From Lactuca virosa (taxonomy: Eukaryota > Streptophyta > Magnoliopsida > Asterales > Asteraceae), in the NCBI GenBank assembly GCA_928212115.1, contig CAKMRJ010005412.1, positions 252,050,484 through 252,114,483 on the forward strand: a stretch of DNA of 64,000 nt, written 5' to 3'. Position numbers and translations under genes: made by a program. This document shows positions 33,572 through 45,291 of the stretch, in pieces. Each line of letters starts with the position of its first letter. The stretch's first letter is position 1. The notes under the pieces are model-generated. The model was not told where the DNA came from, ran no database searches, and was given only the letters and a program-made list of their open reading frames with translations.

Positions 33572-34342
33572 TGTAACGCCCGAAGATTCGGGCTAGTCAA
33601 TTTAGAGACAATGAGCGTCAAAAATGACTTTTTGATAGAATATTATTTAGAATAAATAATCTTAACCAACATACAGTATATGTCACAAAGGTTCCGTACA
33701 TATAAAGAACGCCGAAATCCGAGTTATAACGAAGAAGTTATGACCTGTCGAAGTTTTACAGCAAAACCGGCAAGGCACCGGGAATCGTAAAAAGTGAATT
33801 TTTGATAAAATACTTTTTAGCCTGATATATCTAAATGAAAATTGTAATATATGTTAAACCGAGAGCATGCATAAAAAGAACGTCAAAATCTGACTTCGTA
33901 TGAGAAAGTTATGATTTTTCTAAGATTTCACACAACAATATACAGCCCGAAATTCGAATATTAGATCGAACGATTTTTATCCGACATAACCTAAACAAGA
34001 ATCGAAGGTCTCCTTAATAGTAGCTCAACGGTAAAAATACAGACGAAAACGGACGTCGGATGAAGAAGTTATGAATTTTTAACGAATTTTTCCTGTCCCG
34101 GCCTGTTAAAAATATAACTTAAAAAATAAAATCAAAATTAGACAACGGAGTATAATAGAAAGTTGTAGAGTACGATCCCACCTACACGTGGATATAAAGA
34201 ATGTCAAAAACGGAGCTCGTATGCAAAAGTTACAGATTTTAGAAGATAATTAGTTTTTAGAATAACCAGCGAGTGACACGTGGCACAATTTGAGCCGCAC
34301 CTTCTTCCCCACAACTTTGCATGAGATCGCGACACGTGGCAC

Positions 34343-34432
34343 ATTACGCCCAGCGTAATTTTGAGTACACTTAGCGTAACCCTTAAAAACCCATTACACT
34401 CAGCGTAATTCTTGAGGACGCTCAGCGTACTC
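34343..34432. repeat. Array of four TACGCTCAGCGTA palindromes
   Basis: Palindrome centres lie at about 34351, 34372, 34401 and 34423, so two pairs are spaced 21 and 22 bp. The array ends about 15 bp before the TATA box of LTR A. Confidence 0.85.
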
Positions 34433-35665
34433 GGCGCTGGCAGCCTATAAATAGAGGCGTTTTTCCTCATTTTTCTTCACACCTTTTCTCAACTTCTCTC
34501 CCAAATACCCCCAAAGCATCAAGGATTTTCTCTAGCCTTTCTTAGGAGTTAGTAGCGAGTCCTGGAGCGCCACAAGGCCCCGAGAAGAAGATCTTTCGGC
34601 TCAGAAGCTCTCCTCGCGCAGAGCCCGGTTCTTCGCTAAACTCCAATATATGTGAGTTATGTCTGCCTTACTTTAAATATAGCTTATGTTTAAATATAAT
34701 ATCGTTATTATGAACCTCTAAATAAGATTTATCAATGATTCAAAGTCGTTATATTTATTGATCTACTTACGGGGATGATGTCTAGGCTGTGATTTAGTGA
34801 GGTGTTTAAAGTGGGATTTCCAAAAAGTATACTTCGTATACCAAACGGACCCTACCTCCGATATGATCCTACCTGGTTGTTCCTTACTTGATAGATCATG
34901 AAATTAGACTTTGAGTTAATGATGAATCTAGATTAATAATTAGTCGCAATAAATATTAGACTAATACTTAGCAATAATAGTGTTAGGTTTCGTCGAAGGA
35001 AAATAGAATCGTTAGAAGCGAAGCGCTACCCGAGTTTGGAATCATCACTTTAACAAGTGGAGTTCATAGTCCCTTTCATGAACATGATTTTAATACAAGT
35101 ATTGATGGAAGTATTAAATATATGTATGTGCGAGTTATTTGATGTTGCCTGAAATACGTGTTAAAGAACATACCTGATTATATATGATGATTTAGGATAA
35201 AGAGTAAACCTAAATTAATTATGGGAAATATTGAGTAGTATCTTCTTATGAGTACAAGTGAGTTATACACATAGAATAGAACTTTAAAATATGTCATTGA
35301 TCCGGAAGCATGGATTAGACACAGTCATTGTCCCTGGTCCGAAAGTATGGATTGGACATAGTCAATTGTCATTAATTCGGGAGTATGGATTAAGACATAG
35401 TCAGTTGTCATTAATCCGGGAGTATGGATTAAAACATAGTCAGTTGTTCTTAGTCCGGGAGTATGGATAGAACATAGTTATTTGACATTAATCCGGGAGT
35501 ATAGATTTAGACATTTGTCCCTAGTACGAGAGTATGGAATGGGCACAGTTATTGATCCGAGAGCATGGATTAGATCCGAGAGTATGGATTAAGTAAAGAG
35601 ATAAATCTTAAGGTCCGAAAGTATGTATAGTGTCGTTGTGAGGATCGACGGGGTGGGGTAAGAGT

Positions 35666-35670
<5 letters not shown>

Positions 35671-35721
<51 letters not shown>
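35671..35721. repeat. (TA)n microsatellite
   Basis: About 25 uninterrupted TA dinucleotides near the 3' part of LTR A. Confidence 0.97.
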
Positions 35722-35724
<3 letters not shown>

Positions 35725-35869
35725 GAAATTGTATATTTTGTGAGTTCTCAATTATATATATGATATAACATTGTGGGATTGAAACCCCTATGTACTCACC
35801 AGGTTTCCTAACCTAACCCACTCAGTTTATTTGTATTACAGGTGTCGATATGAAGCTACATTACACTGA

Positions 35870-35874
35870 GAGAC
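35870..35874. repeat. Target site duplication GAGAC (left)
   Basis: GAGAC precedes TGTGACATCCCC and recurs at 45035-45039 after GGGCGTTACA. It brackets element C/D inside LTR A. Confidence 0.9.
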
Positions 35875-38693
35875 TGTGACATCCCCATTTTCATGGACAG
35901 AAAAGACCGATTTTGTTTATGCTTTATAAAAATCAGAGTACCCTTTTGAAGAAATGTGTTGCGGAATTTGTTCCAGGAAAAACATGATAAATACGTTATC
36001 AAAGCATTTCCGAAGAAATGTATTTTTATTCATTTTAAAAACATTTGGGATGTCATCGTCAATACAGAAACATAAGCATAAACAGAACTTACATTCATTT
36101 ACACTAGTGATCTACATCTCTTTTAAATCTCTCACTGTAAAGTAGTTTCATATCGACACCTGTGATAGAAATAAGCTGGAGTGGGTCGGGTTGGGAAACC
36201 TGGTGAGTACATAGGGTTTTCAACCCACAATAATATAATTATTATGTTTAATCATCAAACAATTAACCCAATTACCCATCCCCACCCAATTACCCATCCC
36301 CATTATCTTCTTTACTCTTAAGGATTTACCCTAAGAATTAGCTATTCCTCGTTCATTCTTTCCTAAGGATTATCCTAAGGAACAGGCACGAAATCCATCG
36401 TTGCCAGGATTTACTCAACAGGCACTAAATCCATAGTTGCCAGGGTTTGCTCATCAGGGACTAAATCCATAGCTACCAGGGTTATCTCGTTTATCGACAG
36501 TATCGTTTCCGAGAATCCACTCGCAATACATGTCAATGGGTTTTTATCTCGTTTATCGACAGTATCGTTTCTGAGAATCCACTCGCAATACATGCCAATG
36601 GGTTTTTAGAGTACAGCTGGTGAATACACAGTTCAAAACACCTACAGGTTGCGAGCCTGCTAGTGTCCACTGGACTGTCTAGAATAGTTCGTGGTTGTCA
36701 TTCATACTCTGCTGAATGACGGGGCCAACACATGGGTAAAAGGCTTCTCTCATGGTTTACCTATCACCCTTATCTCATGGTCTATATCACCTCTCATCAT
36801 TTTGTTTTTGTCACACAACAACTATTTCATCTACCCATGTTTTACCCAACACATTTTGTAGATATAAAATACATATACAGTTTAAATCATTTAAAACATG
36901 TATAAAAATCTTTCACCCAGCATAGACGGTAAGTATACAGACAATATGCACACATAGCATGTAATTTATATTAAATACTTCATATCTATGTGTAAGATGA
37001 AAGTAACTATGCACTCACCTGATAAGGTGGTGACTCGGTACTCGGACAGCGGTTCGTTACTCTTAAAACAATTTTCCTTTGACAAAACCTAGTATCATTA
37101 CCACTAGAGTTTAGTCTAATATTCACCGAGACTAATTAATAGTCTAACTATTATTACTATTATATAAGCGTTAAACAATAGTCTTCACCCACTATGTACA
37201 GACAGGGGCCAGACATGGAACACCGGAGGGCAGGATCATTTTGGCATATAGCACTTCTGAATCCATCAACCCAAGCGGCCCTCCAAACCAGATTCTCCGT
37301 ACCACGAGTGGTTAAAAAGATATTATAACGACACTTATATAACCCATAATAATAGTCCAAATAATTATTATAAGGTCCTAATAACATTGCTATATTTAAA
37401 TAAAAGCTATATTAAATATAGTATAGGCGTAGCTCACTTACATCGGGTTTTTATTAAAAACCGGGCTTCGCTGGAGCAGCGTTTCCGAGCCAAAAGCTTT
37501 TCTTCTCGGAGCCGTCGGGCGCTCCGTGGCTTCCTTCTCGTGCTAGGGAGGTTCCCTAGACTTGGGAGAGGTTTAGGGAGGCTAGAGAGAAGTTAGAGAG
37601 AGAAAGAGAGGTTATGGTGTGAAGAAAATATGAATGATTTATCATTTATTTATAGGGATTTTATCGTAGAGTAGTCTCTAAGCTTCGTCCGTATCTTGCG
37701 CATACGAGCTCCGTTTTCTACGTTATTTATATCCACACGTTGGTATTTACGAGTACTACAACTTTCATTTAGACCCCGTCGGCTAATTCTCCTTCTATCT
37801 CAGATTTACAAAAACTGTATCGTATTTATCGCGCACGAAGAGTAGCGACTAAGCTTCGTCCATATCTTTCGCATACGAGCTCCTTTTACGACATTATTTA
37901 TATCCATGCGTTGGTATTTATGAGTACTACAACTTTCATTTAGACCCCGTTGGCTAATTCTCATTCTATCTCGGATTTACAAAACTGTATCGAATTCGTC
38001 GCGCTCGAAAAGTAGAGACTAAGCTTCGTCCATAACTTTCGCATACGAGCTTCGTTTTTGACGTTATTTATATCCACGCGTAGGTAAAAATAAAATATAC
38101 AACTTTCATTTTACTCCGTCGGCTAATTGTTGACCGATCTTAAATTTAACAGTAGGAGGAGATTATATTGTTAAATGTCCGCGTAAAATTCATAACTTTT
38201 ACATACGGACTCCGTTTTCGTCTGTCTTTTTACCGTTGAGTTCCTATTAATGAGATCTTCAACTCTCATTTAGGTCGCGTAGGCCAAAAACCGCTCGAAC
38301 TAAAAACTCGAGTTTCGGGTCATGCAATGTTATGCCAAATCTTAAAAAATTCATAATTTCCTCATACGAAGTCAAATTTGGGCGTTCTTTTTATGGATGT
38401 TCTCGGTTTAACATATTCTACGACTTTCGTTTATATCACTAAGGCTAAAAGTCGCTCTATCGTAAATTCACTATTTACGTTTCCCGGTGCCGTGCCGGTT
38501 TTGCCGAAAAACTTCGACGGGCCATAACTTCTTCGTTATAACTCGGATTTAGGCGTTCTTTATATGTACGGAACCCTTGTAACATATACTACAACTTGGT
38601 TAAGATTAATCCTTCTAAATAAACTTCCATCAAAAACTCATTTTTGATGCTCATCGTCTCTAAATTGACTAGCCCGGATCTGCGGGCGTTACA
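35875..38693 (-). mobile_element. LTR C: 3' LTR of element C/D (2,819 bp)
   Basis: On the plus strand it runs from TGTGACATCCCC to GCGGGCGTTACA. The minus-strand TATA box (CCTATAAATAAATG) is at about 37640. Upstream of it lie six diverged monomers of about 160-171 bp. It is nearly the same as LTR D, with an estimated 1-2 percent difference by eye, so the insertion is young relative to the others. The adjoining purine tract at 38694-38705 identifies it as the 3' LTR. Confidence 0.93.
37678..38690. repeat. Six diverged ~165-bp monomers in the U3 of LTR C
   Basis: Equivalent points ('cataactt...catacgag' and the following 'gttatttatatcc') recur near 37687, 37858, 38028, 38188, 38349 and 38520. 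The spacings are about 171, 170, 160, 161 and 171 bp. LTR D repeats the same order from about 44030. LTRs F, A and E have related but fewer monomers. Confidence 0.85.
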
Positions 38694-40202
38694 ATTATCT
38701 CCCTCTTAGGATGATTACATCCTGGAATCATCAACGAAACAGGGTTGTATAATGACTCCGTGCGTTATCTCTTTATCCTAGGTAATAATTGTAACTTCTA
38801 TGTTCCTTCGAATGAGTATCTAATTCTTGGACTTCTCGACTGCAGGCGGTGCTCGATCTTGCACTTGCTCCCTATCTAGCGTTAGACTCCAAATTATGAC
38901 CTTCAAGTCACAATCTCGATCCTCATTGGATACGAACTTAAGATAAGTTTTTTTTATTACTACAGTGGAACAATGTGTCATATTCTAATGACCTATCATC
39001 GTATGTTGCAACGCTTAGACTCAGGTCTCTTAGAGTCAAATTCCATAATGGAATATACTTTCCTTCATGTTCTAATGTGATTTAATCACATTTTAACATG
39101 TAGCATTTCTAGCTACTAGCTTCTTTAACAACGATCACGATACTTCTATTGATCGCTTTGATTATCTTTCACTTTAATCTTCTAGCTTAAGTCAGATGCT
39201 ACATCGGACTTGGTTCTCTGAACCATGTATCATACTTGTCTTAGTCGGACTCAATTCGATATGACCACTAGGGTCGGAATAACAACAATCTTCTTAGTCA
39301 TTACTGAAACAATGGTAACAACATACTTGAATAAAATGGTATCAAAAACTAGCTTCTTGGTAACCTTGTGACTTTCCCTGATCCAAGTGTGAGTCTTGTG
39401 CTTCCGGTAGTATAGGCCTCTACTACCATTCACACCTACTCATACTCGTCCCAAGTATTGTCTCGCAGTTCTCCAAGTCATTATCACAAAAACAATTTTA
39501 ACACATACAAATGTGTCCAAACAATCATATAATTTTCCCTAGACTCAACTAGGACTTCTTCCATGTATATCTTCAATCATTAATTCTGCTTCAACTCGGT
39601 TGGTGATGGAAATTTCAGACGATGGGATAATCTTTCTTTCTGCTAATCGAAAGTGTGCTTCTCCCGTACTAGACGTATTATTTATTAAACTCATTCTAAA
39701 GGCATCATATCACTCTTACGATATCTTCCGATAGGTACCATTCAATATCGTAAGCCTTCTCATTTCCTCCATTTACTAAATTCACTACGAGTCTTCACCA
39801 TGATGTTCTACACACCAAAGCAGTCGTTTGGTGTATCGAGACGAGAATATAGATAGAGGAAGTTTTAGACGCGTATTCCTCCTCATTACTTTAAAAAATT
39901 ACATTACAGTTCTAATATCGTAATTAAACGTTTAGAAATCTGAACACACAAAGTTTCCAGATCCGGTCGGCAACAGACCATAAATCCGATCAAACGATAA
40001 CATCATAAAGCATCACAAATCATTTAGCACATAAAAGCAATTTAGACATCTTCCCTAAATGAGCTAGTGCTCGTGTCTATTCAGGTGCACTTCCTAAAAT
40101 ATATAAGACACACTCCTCACGATCATCGCTTAGCATTCTAAGTTTAAGTCTAGAAATAAATCCTTATTCCTAGTTCGCTTAAACTAATGCTCTGATACCA
40201 AC
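38694..40202 (-). mobile_element. Interior of element C/D (1.5 kb, no gag or pol)
   Basis: It is bounded by a polypurine tract on the left (minus strand AAGAGGGAGATAAT) and a tRNA-Met primer-binding site on the right (minus strand TTGGTATCAGAGC, about 40189-40202). Nothing in any frame resembles gag, protease, integrase or reverse transcriptase. With LTRs of 2.8 kb this is a non-autonomous LTR element whose proteins must come from elsewhere. The 39390-39470 segment resembles 3585-3670 in element H. Confidence 0.85.
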
Positions 40203-40320
40203 TGTGACATCCCCATTTTCACGGCCAGAAAAGACCGATTTTGTTTATGCTTTATAAAAATCAGAGTACCCTTTTGAAGAAATGTGTTGCGGAATTTGTT
40301 CCCGGAAAAACATGATAAAT
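40203..40320 (-). mobile_element. LTR D, left piece (5' LTR of C/D)
   Basis: It starts TGTGACATCCCC next to the primer-binding site and is identical in plan to the first 118 bases of LTR C. LTR E interrupts it at 40321. It continues at 42336. Confidence 0.92.
40316..40320. repeat. Target site duplication TAAAT (left)
   Basis: TAAAT precedes TGTGACATCCTC and recurs at 42331-42335 after GGGCGTTACA. It brackets solo LTR E inside LTR D. Confidence 0.9.
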
Positions 40321-40429
40321 TGTGACATCCTCATTTTCACGGCCAGAAAAGACCGATTTGTTTATGCTTCATTTTTAGAATCAGAGTATACTTTTATAGA
40401 AAAGTGTTGCAGAATTTTGTCCCCGGATC

Positions 40430-40625
40430 GGGTATGTCTGATCCTTACTCCCGGATCTAAAATTTACCTCTTTACCTAATCAATGCTCCCGGATCGGGTA
40501 TGTTTGATCCTTACTCCCGGATCTAAAATTTACCTCTTTACCTAATCCATGCTCCCGGATCGGGTAAATCTGATCCATACTCCAGGATCTAAAATTTACC
40601 TTCTTACCTAATCCATACTCTCAGA
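40430..40625. repeat. Minisatellite of about 65-bp units in LTR E
   Basis: Three units containing 'ctcccggatcgggta' and 'ctcccggatctaaaattta' follow one another. Confidence 0.88.
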
Positions 40626-40854
40626 TAGATGGCAAGTCTTAAAGTTATTCCCTCCGTGTATATCTCATTTGTACTCACAAGGAGATACTACCCAATATCC
40701 CTCTTAATTTATTTAGGCCTACTCTGTATCCTAAATCATCATATATTTATCAGATATGCTCTTAACACGTATTCCAGGCAGTATCAAAACCAACTATTTC
40801 ATCTACCCATGTTTTACCCAACATATTTGTAGATATAAAATACATATACACTTC

Positions 40855-41070
40855 AGATTTGAAGGAAAAAGTTTAGATCTGAAAAGAAATTACATATACG
40901 ATTCAGATCTGAAGTAAAAGGACTAGATCTGAAAAACAAAATACATCTACAGCCTAGATCTGAAGAAAAAGGTTCAGATCTGAAAACAAAATACATCTAC
41001 AGCCTAGATCTGAAGAAAAAGGTTCAGATCTGAAAACAAAATACATCTATGGTTTAGATCTGAAAAACAA
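40855..41070. repeat. AGATCT palindrome array in LTR E
   Basis: Repeats of about 54 bp ('aaaatacatctacagcctag' then 'atctgaagaaaaaggttc') carry the dyad CAGATCTG, in places the full 12-bp palindrome TTCAGATCTGAA. At least nine AGATCT sites occur in about 215 bp. Confidence 0.88.
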
Positions 41071-41516
41071 AGAAGTTTAAATCTTTCATCTAGCACATAT
41101 CTCAAGTAAACAGATAATATGCACACATAAACTCTTTAACAAATATTTAATTCTTTAACAGATATTAATACTTTAATTAGTACTTGTATTAAAATCATGT
41201 TCATGAAAGGGACTATGCACTCACTTGATAAGATGATGATTCGGACAACACTTCGCTTCTCAAAATAATCTTCTTTGACGAAACCGAGAGGTTTCCTTGA
41301 AAATCGGACTCTACGCGGGCAGAGTTTCAAACCGAAAAACTCTTTTTCTCGGAGACTCCGAGCACTCCGGGGCTTTCTTCAAGTGCTAGGGAAGTTTCCT
41401 AGGCTTTTGGGGATGTTTTGGGAGGTTTGGAGAGTAAGTAGAGAGGGAAAGAAAGGGTAAAAAGTGTGAGAAACGAAGGGGCTCTCGGGTGGTATTTATA
41501 GGCTGGAAAAGGCTCC

Positions 41517-41597
41517 AACTCGTTGAGTTTCTGGCCCAACTCGTCGAGTTTCTGACCCCCAACTCGTCGAGTTGCTGGTCCAACTCGTCGAGTTGGT
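41517..41597. repeat. Array of four CAACTCGTCGAGTTG palindromes
   Basis: Units start at 41517, 41538, 41561 and 41582, so the spacings are 21, 23 and 21 bp. The array lies about 15 bp upstream of the minus-strand TATA box of LTR E. Confidence 0.92.
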
Positions 41598-42335
41598 GCC
41601 ACGTTTCGTCATCAGATTGCGCCACGTCACCCATTTCGCTGCAGTACCCTGCCGACTTCTAAACCCCGTAACTTTCTCATACGAGCTCCGTTTTAGACGT
41701 TCTTTATATCCACGCGTAGGTAGGAACATGCTCTACAACTTTCCTTTAGACTCCATCGGCTAATTCTCGACCGATCTTAAATTTAATAGTATGAGAAGAT
41801 TACACTGCTAAACGACCGTGTAGAATTCATAACTTCTACATACGGACCCCGTTTTCGACTGTCTTTTTATCGTTGAGCTTCTATTAATGAGATATTCAAT
41901 TCTCATTTAGTTTGTATCGGCTAAAAATTGCTCGATCTAAAATTCGAACTCCGGGCTGCACACTGTTGTGCCGAAACTTGGAAAAATCATAACTTCTTCA
42001 TACGAAGCCAAATTTGGATGTTCTTTTTACGCACGCTCTCGGTTTAGCGAACACTACGACTTCCGTTTAGATCGCTAAGGCTAAAAAAGCACTTTATCGT
42101 AAACTCACCTTTTACGTCATGCAGTGTCATGCCGGTTATGTCGCGAAACTTCGACAAGTCATAACTTCTCCGTTATAACTCGGATTTCGGCATTCTTTAT
42201 ATCTCCGGAACCCTTGAGACATGTAATATTTCTTGGTTAAGATTATTTACTCTAAATAACCTTCTATCAAAAAGTCATTTTTAATGCTCATTGTCTTTAA
42301 ATTGACTAGCCGAAATCTGTGGGCGTTACATAAAT

Positions 42336-45034
42336 ACGTTATCAAAGCATTTCCGAAGAAATGTATTTTTATTCATTTTCAAAACATTTGGGATGTCATC
42401 GTCAATACAGAAACATAAGCATAAACAGAACTTACATTCATTTACACTAGTGATCTACATCTCTTTTAAATCTCTCAGTGTAAAGTAGCTTCATATCGAC
42501 ACCTGTGATAGAAATAAGCTGGAGTGGGTCGGGTTGGGAAACCTGGTGAGTACATAGGGTTTTTAACCCACAATAATATAATTATTATGTTTAATCATCA
42601 AACAATTAACCCAATTACCCATCCCCACCCAATTACTCATCCACATTATCTTCTTTACTCTTAAGGATTTACCCTAAGAATTAGCTATTCCTCGTTCATT
42701 CTTTCCTAAGGATTATCCTAAGGAACAGGCACAAAATCCATCGTTGCCAGGATTTACTCAACAGGCACTAAATCCATAGTTGCCAGGGTTTGCTCATCAG
42801 GGACTAAATCCATAGCTACCAGGGTTATCTCGTTTATCGACAGTATCGTTTCCGAGAATCCACTCGCAATACATGTCAATGGGTTTTTATCTCGTTTATC
42901 GACAGTATCGTTTCTGAGAATCCACTCGCAATACATGCCAATGGGTTTTTAGAGTACAGCTGGTGAATACACAGTTCAAAACACCTACAGGTTGCGAGCC
43001 TGTTAGTGTCCACTGGACTGTCTAGAATAGTTCGTGGTTGTCATTCATACTCTGCTGAATGACGGGGCCAACACATAGGTAAAAGGCTTCTCTCATGGTT
43101 TACCTATCACCCTTATCTCATGGTCTATATCACCTCTCATCATTTTGTTTTTGTCACACAACAACTATTTCATCTACCCATGTTTTACCCAACACATTTT
43201 GTAGATATAAAATACATATACAGTTTAAATCATTTAAAACATGTATAAAAATCTTTCACCCAGCATAGACGGTAAGTATACAGACAATATGCACACATAG
43301 CATGTAATTTATATTAAATACTTCATATCTATGTGTAAGATGAAAGTAACTATGCACTCACCTGATAAGGTGGTGACTCGGTACTCGGACAGCGGTTCGT
43401 TACTCTTAAAACAATTTTCCTTTGACAAAACCTAGTATCATTACCACTAGAGTTTAGTCTAATATTCATCGAGACTAATTAATAGTCTAGCTATTATTAC
43501 TATTATATAAGCGTTAAACAATACTCTTCACCCACTATGTACAGACAGGGGCCAGACATGGAACACCGGAGGGTAGGATCATTTTGGCATATAGCACTTC
43601 TGAATCCATCAACCCAAGCGGCCCTCTAAACCAGATTCTCCGTACCGCGAGTGGTTAAAAAGATATTATAACGACACTTATATAAACCATAATAATAGTC
43701 AAAATAATTATTATAAGGTCCTAATAACATTGTTATACTTAAATAAAAGGTATATTAAATATAGTATAGGCATAGCTCACTTACAGCGAGTTTTTCTTAA
43801 AAACCGGGCTTCGCTGGAGCAGCGTTTCCGAGCCGAAAGCTTTTCTTCTCGGAGCCGTCGGGCGCTCCGTGGCTTCCTTCTCGTGCTAGGGAGGTTCCCT
43901 AGACTTGGGAGGGGTTTAGGGAGGCTAGAGAGAAGTTTGAGAGAGAAAGAGAGGTTATGGTGTGAAGAAAATATGAATGATTTATCCTTTATTTATACGG
44001 ATTTTATCGTAGAGTAGTCTCTAAACTTCGTCCGTATCTTCCGCGTACGAGCTCCGTTTTCTATGTTATTTATATCCAAACGTTGGTATTTACGAGTACT
44101 ACAACTTTCATTTAGACCCCGTCGGCTAATTCTCCTTCTATCTCAGATTTACAAAAACTGTATCGTATTTATCGCGCACGAAGAGTAGCGACTAAGCTTC
44201 GTCCATATCTTTCGCATACGAGCTCCGTTTACGACGTTATTTATATCCATGCGTTGGTATTTACGAGTACCACAACTTTCATTTAGACCCCGTTGGCTAA
44301 TTCTCATTCTATCTCGGATTTACAAAACTGTATCGAATTCGCCGCGCTCGAAAAGTAGAGACTAAGCTTCGTCCATAACTTTCGCATACGAGCTTCGTTT
44401 TTGACGTTATTTATATCCACGCATAGGTAAAAATAAAATATACAACTTTCATTTTACTCCGTCGGCTAATTCTCGACCGATCTTAAATTTAACAGTAGGA
44501 GGAGATTATACTGTTAAATGTCCGCGTAAAATTCATAACTTCTACATACGGACTCCGTTTTCGTCTGTCTTTTTATCGTTGAGTTTTTATTAATGAGATC
44601 TTCAACTCTCATTTAGGTCGCGTAGGCCAAAAACCGCTTGACCTAAAATTCGAGTTTCGGGCTATGCACTGCTCTGCCAAATCTTAAAAAATTCATAATT
44701 TCCTCATACGAAGTCAAATTTGGGCGTTTTTTTATGGATGTTCTCGGTTTAACATATTCTACGACTTTCGTTTATATCACTAAGGCTAAAAGTCGCTCTA
44801 TCGTAAATTCACTATTTACGTTTCCCGGTGCCGTGCCGGTTTTGCCGAAAAACTTCGACGGGCCATAACTTCTTCGTTATAACTCGGATTTAGGCGTTCT
44901 TTATATGTACGGAACCCTTGTAACATATACTACAACTTGGTTAAGATTAATCCTTCTAAATAAACTTCCATCAAAAACTCATTTTTGATGCTCATCGTCT
45001 CTAAATTGACTAGCCCGGATCTGCGGGCGTTACA
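42336..45034 (-). mobile_element. LTR D, right piece
   Basis: It continues the 5' LTR of C/D after solo LTR E and ends GCGGGCGTTACA. Its organisation matches LTR C: 'gtttatcgacagtatcgttt' direct repeats at about 42830-42920, TATA at about 43985, then the U3 monomers. Confidence 0.92.
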
Positions 45035-45039
45035 GAGAC

Positions 45040-45286
45040 TAAGGAGATGTAGATCACTAGTGTAAATTAATGTAAGGTCTGTTTATGCTTATGTTTCTGT
45101 ATTAACGATGACATCCCAATGTTTTAAAAAGGAATAAAATACATTTCTTCGGAAATGCTTTGATAATATATTTATCATGTTTTTATGGGAACAAATTCTG
45201 CAACACTTTTCTTTAAAAGGTTACTCTGATTTTAAAATAAGCATAAATAAAATTTTTAATATGACCGTGAATTTGGGGATGTCACA
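45040..45286 (+). mobile_element. Solo LTR A, right piece
   Basis: It resumes right after the second GAGAC, continues the sequence expected from LTR F (compare 12945-13194) and ends GATGTCACA before the second GTCAA. Confidence 0.9.
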
Positions 45287-45291
45287 GTCAA

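Larger units (their letters stand above)
33572..35874 (+). mobile_element. Solo LTR A, left piece
   Basis: It starts TGTAACGCCCGAAG and belongs to the F/C/D/E family. The TATA box CCTATAAATAG is at about 34444. Just upstream, at 34343-34432, are four palindromes with the core TACGCTCAGCGTA. At 35290-35630 there is a minisatellite of 'gggagtatggattaa' monomers, and at 35671-35721 a (TA)n run. The piece is interrupted at 35875 by element C/D and ends at 45286. The whole LTR is about 2.55 kb. Confidence 0.9.
40321..42330 (-). mobile_element. Solo LTR E (2,010 bp) inside LTR D
   Basis: It runs TGTGACATCCTC to GTGGGCGTTACA with TAAAT duplications on both sides. The minus-strand TATA (CCTATAAATACC) is at about 41492-41504. 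Upstream of it lie four ACTCGTCGAGT palindromes (41517-41597). Downstream are 'cccggatcgggta' minisatellite monomers (40430-40625) and a TTCAGATCTGAA-type array (40855-41070). Confidence 0.93.

Noticed and set aside
36411..36593. 60-codon frame repeated identically at 42754-42936
   Set aside because: The identity comes from the two LTRs of one element, not from coding constraint.
41517..41597. CRISPR-like regular array
   Set aside because: Spacers are only about 7-8 bp, the setting is a plant LTR, and no cas genes exist.
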